Below, piece after piece: positions 8,559 through 17,541 of a stretch of DNA of 64,000 bases; the first letter of the stretch is position 1, and each line of letters begins with the position of its first letter. A program made the translations under genes and the position numbers. The DNA lies in NCBI GenBank assembly GCA_965250265.1, contig CBDFNO010000011.1, forward strand, positions 186,001 to 250,000, in the 5' to 3' direction. Source of the DNA: PRS1 sp965250265 (GTDB taxonomy: Bacteria; Bacteroidota; Bacteroidia; Flavobacteriales; Flavobacteriaceae). The notes beneath the pieces were generated by a model. It was not told the DNA's origin and did not search any database. It saw nothing but the letters and a program-made list of their open reading frames with translations.

Positions 8559-9279
8559 TAACAATTTTCAATGACTCTCTGGTTCTAACTAACTCATTAA
8601 AGTATTTGCCTGGTTCCCATTTTGGCATCTCCTTAAGTATTTCTAGAATCTCTTTACTTTGGGCATTATCGATTTCTTGATTATCATCAGCGTTTACTAA
8701 CTCTATATTGCTGACTCTACCGTCTTTCTCAACTATAAAGAAAGCTCTTAGGTAATTATCAAATTCAAACCAATCTTCTGGATTAACACTTCTACTCAAG
8801 AAAATTTCTAATTCCTTTTCACCACCTATAAATTTTGGTTTCTTATGAACTAACGTAGAAGGAAAGACAAAGCCTGAATCTATTTTCTTTTTAACAATAT
8901 CTTTATATTGAAATGTATTCTTAAAAGCAATTCGGGCAGCTTCTTTTGCATTTACAAATATATCTTTTCCATATTTCTCAAAAATCAATTCTTCAATCTT
9001 TTCTCTATAGCATTTAGTATCTGGCATTATAACACATCCACCATTACTTAACAGAATTTCAAATTTCTTGTAAACAAAATCACTGTAAAATTCTCCAAAA
9101 CCATAATCTTCAAAAGAAATCATAAGACCATATGATATAAGTTTGTATTCGCCTTTTGAAGCATCTAAAATTGCTTGTTCAATTCCATCTTCACAAGTTA
9201 TCCTTTTATACACATTTTGATTTTGAGAAAAAAGAGAAACGGAAAAAAGAAATAGTACTATTAAAATTAAATGTTTCAT
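8551..9279 (-). CDS. exported protein with TonB-C-terminal-like domain
   Basis: The 242-residue protein has a signal peptide ending at 'SLFSQ'. The region from about residue 150 reads 'KPKFIGGEKELEIFL', 'FIVEKDGRVSNIELV' and 'MPKWEPG', the layout of the TonB C-terminal domain family in Bacteroidota. It has no proline-rich spacer and the N-terminus is cleavable rather than an anchor, so it is probably not a true energy transducer. The N-terminal 130 residues are unrecognised, with paired Cys at about 29, 92 and 100. Confidence 0.6.
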   Translation of the reverse strand: MKHLILIVLFLFSVSLFSQNQNVYKRITCEDGIEQAILDASKGEYKLISYGLMISFEDYGFGEFYSDFVYKKFEILLSNGGCVIMPDTKCYREKIEELIFEKYGKDIFVNAKEAARIAFKNTFQYKDIVKKKIDSGFVFPSTLVHKKPKFIGGEKELEIFLSRSVNPEDWFEFDNYLRAFFIVEKDGRVSNIELVNADDNQEIDNAQSKEILEILKEMPKWEPGKYFNELVRTRESLKIVIK

Positions 9280-9318
9280 ATTAGAATTATATCAAATACT
9301 ATTCCTAAAATCAACTTG

Positions 9319-9348
9319 TGAGATTTCTCGACTGCGCTCGAAATGACA
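9319..9348. repeat. short dispersed repeat (GAGATTTCTCGA...CTCGAAATGAC type)
   Basis: The stretch reads TGAGATTTCTCGA, then CTGCG, then CTCGAAATGACA, and contains the inverted pair TTTCTCGA / TCGAAA. Similar sequences recur between genes in Flavobacteriaceae. It lies between the TonB-like gene start and the amidohydrolase stop. Confidence 0.5.
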
Positions 9349-9356
9349 CCTTTTTG

Positions 9357-10973
9357 TTATTCCTGTGCCACTCCATCAATAAAAGTATTCACCACTTTAA
9401 TGTTTGGGATTTCAGAGGCTTCAACCTCCATAATGTTTTTGTCCAGGATAATGAAATCGGCAAATTTACCAACTTCTATACTTCCTTTTTGGTCCTCTTC
9501 AAAATTAGAAAAGGCTGCCCAAATGGTCATGCCTTTTAAGGTTTCTTCTCTACTCAATGCATTTTCCATTTGGTAACCATCTTCTGGATAACCTTTTAAA
9601 TCTTGTCTTGCGACAGCTGCATAAAATGTATAAAATGGACTCACATGCTCCACGGGAAAATCGGTTCCTAAAGCTACTTTTCCATATTGTTTTAATAAAT
9701 CTTTAAAGGCATACGCTCCTTTTACACGTTCTGCTCCCAATCTATCTTCTGCCCAGTACATATCACTTGTGCTATGCGTTGGTTGTACCGATGGAATAAT
9801 ATCATTAAATAACTCAAAATCTTCTGGTGATATAACTTGAGCGTGTTCTATTTTCCAGCGTCTATCTTGTTTTCCTTCCAATACTCTTTTATAGGTTTGT
9901 AAGACTGCATGATTTGCAGAATCACCAATAGCATGAGTATTCATTTGGTATTCTGAATTTGCAATGCGTGAAGCCGTTTCATTTAGAGTTTCCAAGCTAT
10001 TTACCATTAATCCCAAATGTCCAGGTTTATCACTATAGGGAACTCTTAACATAGCTCCTCTTGAACCTAACGCGCCATCTGCATAAAATTTAAAGGAACG
10101 TACATTTAATCTATCCGTTTTAATTATGCCTTTGTCTAAATAATAATCTAAATTTTGCTTTGTCGCAGAAGCCATTGCATATACTCGCATTTGTAAATCT
10201 CCAGTTTGTTGTAAACTATCAATAACTTCAATATCGTTAATACCTAGTCCTGCATCATTAACCGTTGTTAAACCTAAATTAAAACAAATTTTCTGTGCAT
10301 TCAATAAAGCTTTAACCTTATCATTTCTTGAATATTTTGGCCAGAAATTCATTACTAAAGATTCAGCATTATCAACTAATATCCCTGTGAGTTTACCATC
10401 CTTAATAACAACTTCTCCTCCATCAACCTTACTATTAGTTGTAACACTTCCTAAATTTAAAGCCGCTTGATTGCAAAGAATGGCATGTCCGTCAATTCTT
10501 GTTAAGGCAATAGGTGTATTTGGAAATAATTGATTTAACAAAGCATTATTTGGAAATTCCTTCTCTTCCCAATCGTTTTGATCCCAACCTCTACCAATAA
10601 TATAATCTCCTTGGTTCTGGTTTTGAAAGTCAATAACACGTTTCACAACCTCATCAAAACTTGTAGTACCAACCAAATCGACTGCTAGTTGATTAAGTCC
10701 TAATCCTAAAAAATGGCAATGCGCATCAATAAATCCTGGCACAATGGTTTGACCATCTGCATCTTCAATAATTGCAGCTTCATATTTAGCCAAAATATCT
10801 TTAGATGAGCCTACTTCTAAAAACTTTCCGTCTTTAACTGCAAAAGATTGAGCTGTTTCAAAGTTCTCATTTACAGTATAAATATTGGCGTTGGTTACAA
10901 TCAAATCGGCTTGTTCTTTAGTTGAACAGCTTACAACTGTTAAAGCAATTAAAAGAATGGTTAATTTTTGCAT
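9357..10973 (-). CDS. amidohydrolase (Amidohydro_3, YtcJ-like) lipoprotein
   Basis: The 538-residue protein begins with a lipoprotein signal (TVVSC, Cys about 16). 'TIVPGFIDAHCHFLG' gives the metal-binding HxH, 'KIEHAQ' and 'NTHAIGDSA' supply further histidines, and 'ALGTDFPVE' the catalytic Asp. This is the YtcJ/NfdA-like branch of metal-dependent amidohydrolases, whose substrates are mostly unknown (N-substituted formamides in one case). It is exported and attached to a membrane. Transcribed alone; its stop lies next to the 9319-9348 repeat. Confidence 0.83.
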   Translation of the reverse strand: MQKLTILLIALTVVSCSTKEQADLIVTNANIYTVNENFETAQSFAVKDGKFLEVGSSKDILAKYEAAIIEDADGQTIVPGFIDAHCHFLGLGLNQLAVDLVGTTSFDEVVKRVIDFQNQNQGDYIIGRGWDQNDWEEKEFPNNALLNQLFPNTPIALTRIDGHAILCNQAALNLGSVTTNSKVDGGEVVIKDGKLTGILVDNAESLVMNFWPKYSRNDKVKALLNAQKICFNLGLTTVNDAGLGINDIEVIDSLQQTGDLQMRVYAMASATKQNLDYYLDKGIIKTDRLNVRSFKFYADGALGSRGAMLRVPYSDKPGHLGLMVNSLETLNETASRIANSEYQMNTHAIGDSANHAVLQTYKRVLEGKQDRRWKIEHAQVISPEDFELFNDIIPSVQPTHSTSDMYWAEDRLGAERVKGAYAFKDLLKQYGKVALGTDFPVEHVSPFYTFYAAVARQDLKGYPEDGYQMENALSREETLKGMTIWAAFSNFEEDQKGSIEVGKFADFIILDKNIMEVEASEIPNIKVVNTFIDGVAQE

Positions 10974-10999
10974 GATTAGTTATTTTCTATAAAAATAAA

Positions 11000-11024
11000 A
11001 AAAGCGTTCTAATAGAACGCTTTT
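11000..11024 (-). terminator. intrinsic terminator of the barrel/TPR operon
   Basis: AAAAGCGTTCT (11000-11010) and AGAACGCTTTT (11014-11024) form a perfect 11-bp stem with a 3-nt loop. On the minus strand it is followed by a T-rich run, so it mainly ends the operon finishing at 11050; on the plus strand TTTTACTTT follows. Confidence 0.85.
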
Positions 11025-11049
11025 ACTTTAATATTAATTTTTGTATTTA

Positions 11050-12786
11050 CTAAAAATCAAACTTATATGTTGTTCCTGCTAAAAATTGAATACCTTGAAC
11101 AGGATAATTTAACCAACGTTGGTAATCTTGATTGGCAATATTATTAGCCTTGATATAAGCAGACCATCTGTCGTTAATACGATACCCTAAATGTGCATTA
11201 GCATCAAAATAGCTTTCTAAAATTATTGTGGTTGGTGTAATAGGAATAAAAGGATCAATAATATCTAACTGGTCTTTACGCTCTCCTGTATAATACAAAT
11301 TAGCTCCTGCGAACCAGTGCTCGTCCAATTGAAAATCCATAAATAATGATGCTTTAAAATCTGGTAAATTCCATACTTCTTCCTCGTCATCTGCACTATG
11401 CGTAAAATATTCAGCTTTAATACCTAAATTAAAATTTCGGTTTACATCTACATTAATTTCTCCAAAAATGCTAAAGGTTGTCACGTCATCATAAACCACA
11501 CCATAAGAATTTCCATTTTGATAAGGTTCTTCTTCAACTACCATAACTGGATTAGCCTTTAATAATGCTTTATTTCTATCAGCATAATAATTTCCTCTAA
11601 TATTATAACTCATATTATTAGACAACTTTCCTTTTAAACCAATATAAGCGTCATACTGTTGGTCTGTAGGCATTATGAATAAAGTAGGTGATACAAATGG
11701 ATTTTCTCTAGCAAAATTATAATATGAATTTTGAATGAGATCGCCTTCAATACCTCCATACGCAATTAACACCTCATCAACCATTCTATAAGAAGCAGTA
11801 ATTTTTGGGTAAATAAAGAATTTGTTTTTCCCAGCTTCGGTATCATTCATATAATAGGCAGAAACTCCTAAATTTATTGTGAGGTCATCTTCAATTATCT
11901 GATAGCTTGGCATAACACCTATTTGAAAATTATTATATTTAAATTCGCTATCACTAAAGTAACTTCTATCAAAAGTGCCGCCTAGATAATCTAATTTAAC
12001 ACTTGTATTCAATTTTCCGTTTCTTAAAGGAATATCGAAATTTGTTTTCATTACAAATCTGTTCTCTCCAGACTCTAAATCGTCGGCAAAACGTCTAAAA
12101 CGCATACTCCCACTATTAATTATTTTATTATCAAACTTAATTTCTCCACCAAAATCGAAGGTAAAAAACTTATGTTGGGGATTAATATCGTCAGCCAAAA
12201 CTTGATCAAACAATGGTTGTGGTAATCCATACCAATTAAAAACCTGATGTTGGTAGCCAGCATCGACATTCCAAGAATAATCACTTAACATTCTGGCATA
12301 ATTTACATTGATCTTTGTGTTTGAAAAATCATCGTCTAACAACAAATCATCTATTTCTCCTTGTGATGAATGATAACTTACATAACCTCCAACACTTTCG
12401 CTTCTGTTTATGGCGTGATTTAAGTATACCTCACCTAAAATACTTGTATAACTTCCAACTCCAACAGAAGCATAATTGTCGTATAATTTTGCCTTCTTTG
12501 CCTTATCAACATCAGCTGCTTTCCCTTTTGAAGGTGTAAAAGTTGAAGCTACTGGAATAGAAAATATATTGTACTTAATTTCTTTTTTAGTGGCAGTAAT
12601 TTCGTCATCCAAAGATGGAATTTCCTTTAATTTAAAAGCATCTGATATTTTAGGAGTATAGGGTTTTACCACATTTACAACTTCTGTATTTATGGTATCA
12701 CTTGTCTGTCTCTTGTTTTGGGCAAACGTTTGTGTTACACTAAACACGAGTATTGCTATGATTATATTTTGAATTTGTTTTAGCAT
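11050..12786 (-). CDS. TonB-dependent-receptor-like outer-membrane beta-barrel without plug
   Basis: The 578-residue protein has a signal peptide ending 'TFAQ'. There is no carboxypeptidase-like or plug domain; after a ~100-residue periplasmic segment, alternating aromatic/polar strands begin, with many tyrosines. The protein ends 'FLAGTTYKFDF', with a terminal Phe as in BAM-inserted barrels. 'WSAYIKANNIANQDYQRW' is typical of the last strands of TonB-dependent receptors. It lies 37 bp downstream of the giant TPR protein and is probably co-transcribed. Its function with that partner is unknown; an envelope assembly or transport role is inferred. Confidence 0.75.
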   Translation of the reverse strand: MLKQIQNIIIAILVFSVTQTFAQNKRQTSDTINTEVVNVVKPYTPKISDAFKLKEIPSLDDEITATKKEIKYNIFSIPVASTFTPSKGKAADVDKAKKAKLYDNYASVGVGSYTSILGEVYLNHAINRSESVGGYVSYHSSQGEIDDLLLDDDFSNTKINVNYARMLSDYSWNVDAGYQHQVFNWYGLPQPLFDQVLADDINPQHKFFTFDFGGEIKFDNKIINSGSMRFRRFADDLESGENRFVMKTNFDIPLRNGKLNTSVKLDYLGGTFDRSYFSDSEFKYNNFQIGVMPSYQIIEDDLTINLGVSAYYMNDTEAGKNKFFIYPKITASYRMVDEVLIAYGGIEGDLIQNSYYNFARENPFVSPTLFIMPTDQQYDAYIGLKGKLSNNMSYNIRGNYYADRNKALLKANPVMVVEEEPYQNGNSYGVVYDDVTTFSIFGEINVDVNRNFNLGIKAEYFTHSADDEEEVWNLPDFKASLFMDFQLDEHWFAGANLYYTGERKDQLDIIDPFIPITPTTIILESYFDANAHLGYRINDRWSAYIKANNIANQDYQRWLNYPVQGIQFLAGTTYKFDF

Positions 12787-12823
12787 TCGAATGATTTATG
12801 ATTTAACGCTTTTTGATTTGATA

Positions 12824-15800
12824 TTAATTGCCGTCATTTGTTTCTACTGAAGAATTAGTTTTGGCTTGTTCTGCTTTTATTACGATTAATTCAGTTTGAG
12901 CTTCAGTAACTACATCTTTAAACTCTGTAAAATTTTGAATCACACTTTCTAATATATAAGTCGCTTGAAAAGCATCGTCTAAGGCATAAAAATTCTTTGC
13001 CATAATAACTAATCCTTTAGCTCCATAATATTTGTAGCCTGAATAATCCTTTGCTAATTTTTGCGCACTTGTATTAGAAGATTTATAGTTGCCCTCCTTA
13101 TTCTTAAAGTAGGCATTAAAGTATAAGGCTTCGGCAGCCAATTCACCTGAAGCTATACGCTCTACTTGCGCATAAGCTGTTTTAGCCTTATCCTCATCTC
13201 CAGTTTTCATTGCAGAACGTGCTATAATTATAAATGCATCACTTTTTATATTATTATCTACTCTCGAGCTCGATAGTACTTTTTCGGCATAAGCTACAGC
13301 GAGTTGATAGCGTTCTAACTGGTAATTTGCCTTCATTAAATTAGATTGAGCAAAAATGATACTTTGAGTGAAATCTGCTTCAACTTCTAAGCGTTCTAAA
13401 ATTGGAATCGCTGCAGACCAATCTCCATCATTTAAATAAATTTCAGCCAAACGAGTTAGAGCTAACTCGGTATATTCACCATTTGGTTTTTTAACAACAT
13501 AATCATAATGAGGAGCAGCATTTGCTTTTAAATCTTCTTTATAATATAATTGTGCAAGATAAAAATGTGATTTTAAAGCATGTAAGCCATTTGGGAATTC
13601 GTTTAAATAGGCATTAAACAATTTAATAGCTTTATTGTTACTTAATAAATATTGTTTTTCGGCAGCTTCATAGGAAGCATTATCTAAATCTACATCAGAA
13701 ACATCGATATAGTCTAAAGTTCTCACCCAAGATGCATATTCATCTACACGTCCTAAATCTATATAAATTAAACGTGCTGAAGTTACTGCTTGAACAGCTT
13801 CTGGTGAGCCTGGATAATTATTAGCTAGTCTTTTAAATTTACTTAAAGCTTGATTATCTTTACCAGCATTATAATGCACAAGTCCTTGCCTTAACAACGA
13901 TTTTGAAATGTATTGACTCGATTTATATTCTGCATTTAAACGATTATACATTTGCATCGCTTTATCAACTTCGCCATTCTTAACATAAGAATTACCAAGT
14001 TCATATAAAGCGTCATCTCTTAACGAAGATCTTGTATAGGTTTCAATAAATTCATTAAGCCCATCAATTTTTGTTGCACCTTGACCAATGTAACCGTAGC
14101 TTATTGCCTTTTGAAAAAAAGCATAATCAGGTTCAATCTCATTAATTTTAATTGCTTTTTCATATGCATTTATTGCATTATTGTAATCACTAGATACAAA
14201 ATATCCATCTCCCAAACGCAAATAGGCATCGTTTAATCTTACCTTATCTTCCGAAGTGTTAGAGATATAGTTTTGAAAATACTCTTTAGACTTAGAATAG
14301 TTTTTTTGTTTAAAATACGTGTAACCTAGATTATAATCTATATTATTAATTTCTTTGGTTGAAGTAGCTTGGCTAAATCCTTGAAACTGTTTAAAACCAA
14401 CTAGAGCATCATCATAATTTGCAAGATTATAATCGGTTTCTGCTTTCCAAAATGTTGCTCTTGCTGTATATTTATCGTCTCTTGGTTCTTTTAATGATTT
14501 ATCAAAATACGATTCTGATTCAAGATATTTGCTCTCGTTATATAATTCTATTCCTCTATAAAAAGCTACTTTTTGATACGCTACTTTATTCTCAAAGCTC
14601 TTTCTTCCTTCTAATAATTTTAAAGCTTCTTTATAGTTTTTCGAAGTAATATAAGAGTCAATCAACAAGGTTTCAATTTCTTCTTTATAGCTTGTTTTAG
14701 GATATTTATCGAGATATGTAGCTAATACTTGGGGCACTGACTGATAAGGATTTCCTATTTCGTAACTTATTTTTGCATAATTTAACCAAGCATCTTCTTG
14801 AATTTTTAAATCGTAATCCATTTGTGAAGCATTGCGAAATGCATTTAATGCTTCTTGTTTCTTATCTACATTAATATAACTTTCTCCTAAATGATAATAG
14901 GCATTTTGAGCAACCGAATTATTACCATCTAAAATTTTATTGAATTCTGATATAGCTTTATCATACTCTTTTTGTTTATAATATGCATAGCCTAATTGAT
15001 AATAGTCTGTGTTATTCCACCGTCCTCTTTTTCCTTTGTATTCGGCTAAAAATGGAATTGCTTCTGCATATTGCTCCAGGTTAAAAAAACTTTCTCCGAT
15101 AATCTTCGATAATTCTGATACTTCATTATCATCACTTGTAGGCAATTGTTCTTTGGCGAGTTCAATAGCTTTTTCAAAGTTGCCAAGCTTAAAATTTAAA
15201 TCGGCTTGATAATATGATAACCCTTCTTTGTATTTTTCGTTATCTGAAATCTGGTCAAAATACTCCGAAGCTTCATCGTAATCATCGCCTTCATAAGCCA
15301 TAAAACCAATATAATATTTGGCTTGTGAGCCATACTTTTCAGAATTCTCTACGCGAGATAAATATTTTTTGGCGCCTTGATTATTATTCGTTGCATAAAA
15401 GCTGTATCCATAATTAAAGTTAAATGTTTCGCGTTCTTTTCTTGCCAAAGCATCTTCATCTACTTTATCGTACCATTTTCTCGCATAAGAAAATTTCGAA
15501 TTTTCAAAATAGTAATCAGCTACGTCCATAAACGCAGTATTACGTTTTGTGCTTGTTGGGTATTCTTCTACAAATTGTTCAATTAAATCATCAGCATTCT
15601 GCTGATTTAATCGTACTGCACAATTTGCAATATAATATGCACAGTCCGATTTTAGCACCTCGTCTTTTGCAGTATTTTCCACCTTGTCGAATAAAGATTG
15701 TGCCGCGAGATATTGCTTACTATTATATAAAGAAAGTGCCTTTTGATATTCTACTAATTCGCTTGTATAAGCAGCCGATTGTTGTGAAAAAACATAGTAG

Positions 15801-15847
15801 TTACATAGAATTACTAATGCAAATACTAACCCCCTTTTATTAGTCAT
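12824..15847 (-). CDS. large exported tetratricopeptide-repeat protein, 1007 aa
   Basis: A signal peptide (VFSQQ near residue 23) is followed by about 20 or more TPR/Sel1-like helical hairpins across the whole length. Clear repeat cores include 'YYQLGYAYYKQKEYDKAISEF', 'AYYHLGESYINVDKKQEAL' and 'DDALYELGNSYVKNGEVDKA'. A short Lys/Asn tail ends the protein. It should be a periplasmic scaffold. It is first in an operon with the barrel protein, so the two may form an outer-membrane complex. The divergent neighbour is ftsE. Confidence 0.85.
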   Translation of the reverse strand: MTNKRGLVFALVILCNYYVFSQQSAAYTSELVEYQKALSLYNSKQYLAAQSLFDKVENTAKDEVLKSDCAYYIANCAVRLNQQNADDLIEQFVEEYPTSTKRNTAFMDVADYYFENSKFSYARKWYDKVDEDALARKERETFNFNYGYSFYATNNNQGAKKYLSRVENSEKYGSQAKYYIGFMAYEGDDYDEASEYFDQISDNEKYKEGLSYYQADLNFKLGNFEKAIELAKEQLPTSDDNEVSELSKIIGESFFNLEQYAEAIPFLAEYKGKRGRWNNTDYYQLGYAYYKQKEYDKAISEFNKILDGNNSVAQNAYYHLGESYINVDKKQEALNAFRNASQMDYDLKIQEDAWLNYAKISYEIGNPYQSVPQVLATYLDKYPKTSYKEEIETLLIDSYITSKNYKEALKLLEGRKSFENKVAYQKVAFYRGIELYNESKYLESESYFDKSLKEPRDDKYTARATFWKAETDYNLANYDDALVGFKQFQGFSQATSTKEINNIDYNLGYTYFKQKNYSKSKEYFQNYISNTSEDKVRLNDAYLRLGDGYFVSSDYNNAINAYEKAIKINEIEPDYAFFQKAISYGYIGQGATKIDGLNEFIETYTRSSLRDDALYELGNSYVKNGEVDKAMQMYNRLNAEYKSSQYISKSLLRQGLVHYNAGKDNQALSKFKRLANNYPGSPEAVQAVTSARLIYIDLGRVDEYASWVRTLDYIDVSDVDLDNASYEAAEKQYLLSNNKAIKLFNAYLNEFPNGLHALKSHFYLAQLYYKEDLKANAAPHYDYVVKKPNGEYTELALTRLAEIYLNDGDWSAAIPILERLEVEADFTQSIIFAQSNLMKANYQLERYQLAVAYAEKVLSSSRVDNNIKSDAFIIIARSAMKTGDEDKAKTAYAQVERIASGELAAEALYFNAYFKNKEGNYKSSNTSAQKLAKDYSGYKYYGAKGLVIMAKNFYALDDAFQATYILESVIQNFTEFKDVVTEAQTELIVIKAEQAKTNSSVETNDGN

Positions 15848-16123
15848 TAACTTCGTTTTTTGTTGATTTGCTATTTACTAAACGCCACTTCTTTTAAAAT
15901 TGACAAAAAATCAATGATTGTTGATTTTATCCTCCAAAAGTATCATTATATCGTTTTTATAACGTTATAAATTTGTTATAATTATAAACCGAGTTATTAA
16001 ACATTAAAAAAGGTAGAAAAACAAAGCTCTAAAGTAAAATTTTTAATCTTTGAGATTAACTGTTTCCGTTTGGGTTTTGAAATTTTTAATAATACATTTA
16101 CAATTCCAAAATTTCATAAAAAT

Positions 16124-16807
16124 ATGTCTAATCCTGTTTTACAATTAAAAAATGTTTCTATATATCAAGGTGATAGTTTGGTGTTGTCTGATGTTAATGT
16201 GGACATGGAAAAAGGTGATTTCGTGTATCTTATTGGTAAAACGGGAACAGGTAAAAGTAGTTTTATGAAAACACTTTATGCTGATTTAGATCTCACTGAA
16301 GGCGAAGGCTCTATAGTTGGTTTTGATTTAAAAATGCTTCAAGAAAAAGATATTCCATATTTAAGACGAAAACTTGGTATTGTTTTTCAGGATTTTAAAT
16401 TATTAAACGACAGAACAGTTAATGCTAATTTAGAATTTGTTTTAAAGGCAACTGGCTGGACAGACAAACAAAAAATTAGTGATAAAATTGAAGATGTTCT
16501 CGATAAAGTAGGCATGAAAACCAAAGGGTTTAAATTCCCTTACGAACTTTCAGGAGGTGAACAACAACGAATAGCAATTGCAAGAGCATTGTTAAACGAT
16601 CCTGAACTTATTCTAGCCGACGAACCTACTGGAAACATTGATCCTCAAACGAGTATTGAAGTGATGGAAGTATTACAAGAATTAAACAAAAAAGGACATA
16701 CTATTTTAATGGCTACTCACGACTATGCATTGCTCTTAAAATACCCAAGTAAAACTTTAAAGTGTGATGAAAATAAAGTGTTTGAAGTAGTTCAAAAACG
16801 TGTATAG
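16124..16807 (+). CDS. ftsE: cell-division ATP-binding protein FtsE-like ABC ATPase
   Basis: The start at ATG 16124 (227 residues, MSNPVLQL) gives the normal FtsE length; an upstream in-frame start at 16070 would add 18 atypical residues. Walker A is 'GKTGTGKSS' (about 36), the signature 'LSGGEQQR' (about 138), Walker B 'LILADEPTG', and the switch His is in 'ATHDY'. FtsE works with FtsX to control septal peptidoglycan hydrolases. No ftsX is adjacent; in Bacteroidota the two are usually unlinked. It overlaps the methyltransferase gene by 8 bp. Confidence 0.85.
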   Translation: MSNPVLQLKNVSIYQGDSLVLSDVNVDMEKGDFVYLIGKTGTGKSSFMKTLYADLDLTEGEGSIVGFDLKMLQEKDIPYLRRKLGIVFQDFKLLNDRTVNANLEFVLKATGWTDKQKISDKIEDVLDKVGMKTKGFKFPYELSGGEQQRIAIARALLNDPELILADEPTGNIDPQTSIEVMEVLQELNKKGHTILMATHDYALLLKYPSKTLKCDENKVFEVVQKRV

Positions 16808-17531
16808 TTTTTTAAAGAAAAATATAAAATCCATTTTACCTAAATCGGTTCTATTCAAGAACGAATTATTTCTACGGTATTTTTATGGTATTCTATACAT
16901 TGGCAAAATGCATCAATGTAATATTTGCAGGCACAGTTTAAGATCTTTTATAGATAGCAAAAAACAAATTTGTCCTTTTTGCGGTAGTTTGCCTCGAACA
17001 CGAAGGTTATGGCAACTTATAAATAATGGCAATTGTCTTAAAGGAAATATTTTACATTTTTCGCCTTCAAGGAATTTATATAGAAAATTAAAAAAGCATG
17101 GCAGTATAGAATATTACAGTTCAGATTATGAAGATGAATTTTTAGCAGATTACAAGTTTGATATAACCGAAATCAATCAACCAAATGGAAAATTTGACCT
17201 TATAATCTGCTACCACATTTTGGAACACATCACTGATGATATTGAAGCTATTTCAGAACTTTACAGGGTTTTAAATGCAAAAGGTACAGTTTACCTGCAA
17301 ACACCTTTTAAAGATGGTGATATTTATGAAGATTATTCCATCACTTCTCCAATAGAAAGAGAAAAACATTTTGGTCAGGATGACCACGTAAGAGTATACT
17401 CAATTGAGGGTCTAAAAAATAGGTTAAAAAAATCAGGCTTTAAAGTTATGGTTAAATCTTTTCACTCCACAGATAATGATTTATATTTTGGATTTAAATC
17501 TCCCGAATCTGTTTTAGTCTTAACAAAATAA
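16800..17531 (+). CDS. SAM-dependent methyltransferase with N-terminal zinc ribbon
   Basis: The 243-residue protein has CNIC (about 40) and CPFC (about 59), which form a treble-clef/zinc-ribbon-like metal site, followed by a class I methyltransferase domain with 'DLIICYHILEHITDD', the usual post-I/motif II of Methyltransf_11 proteins, and 'VLNAKGTVYLQTPF'. Related proteins occur in surface-polysaccharide clusters, which fits the genes that follow (17.5-26 kb). It overlaps the 3' end of ftsE by 8 bp and is probably translationally coupled. Substrate unknown. Confidence 0.75.
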   Translation: MYSFLKKNIKSILPKSVLFKNELFLRYFYGILYIGKMHQCNICRHSLRSFIDSKKQICPFCGSLPRTRRLWQLINNGNCLKGNILHFSPSRNLYRKLKKHGSIEYYSSDYEDEFLADYKFDITEINQPNGKFDLIICYHILEHITDDIEAISELYRVLNAKGTVYLQTPFKDGDIYEDYSITSPIEREKHFGQDDHVRVYSIEGLKNRLKKSGFKVMVKSFHSTDNDLYFGFKSPESVLVLTK

Positions 17532-17541
17532 TTTTTTTCGA

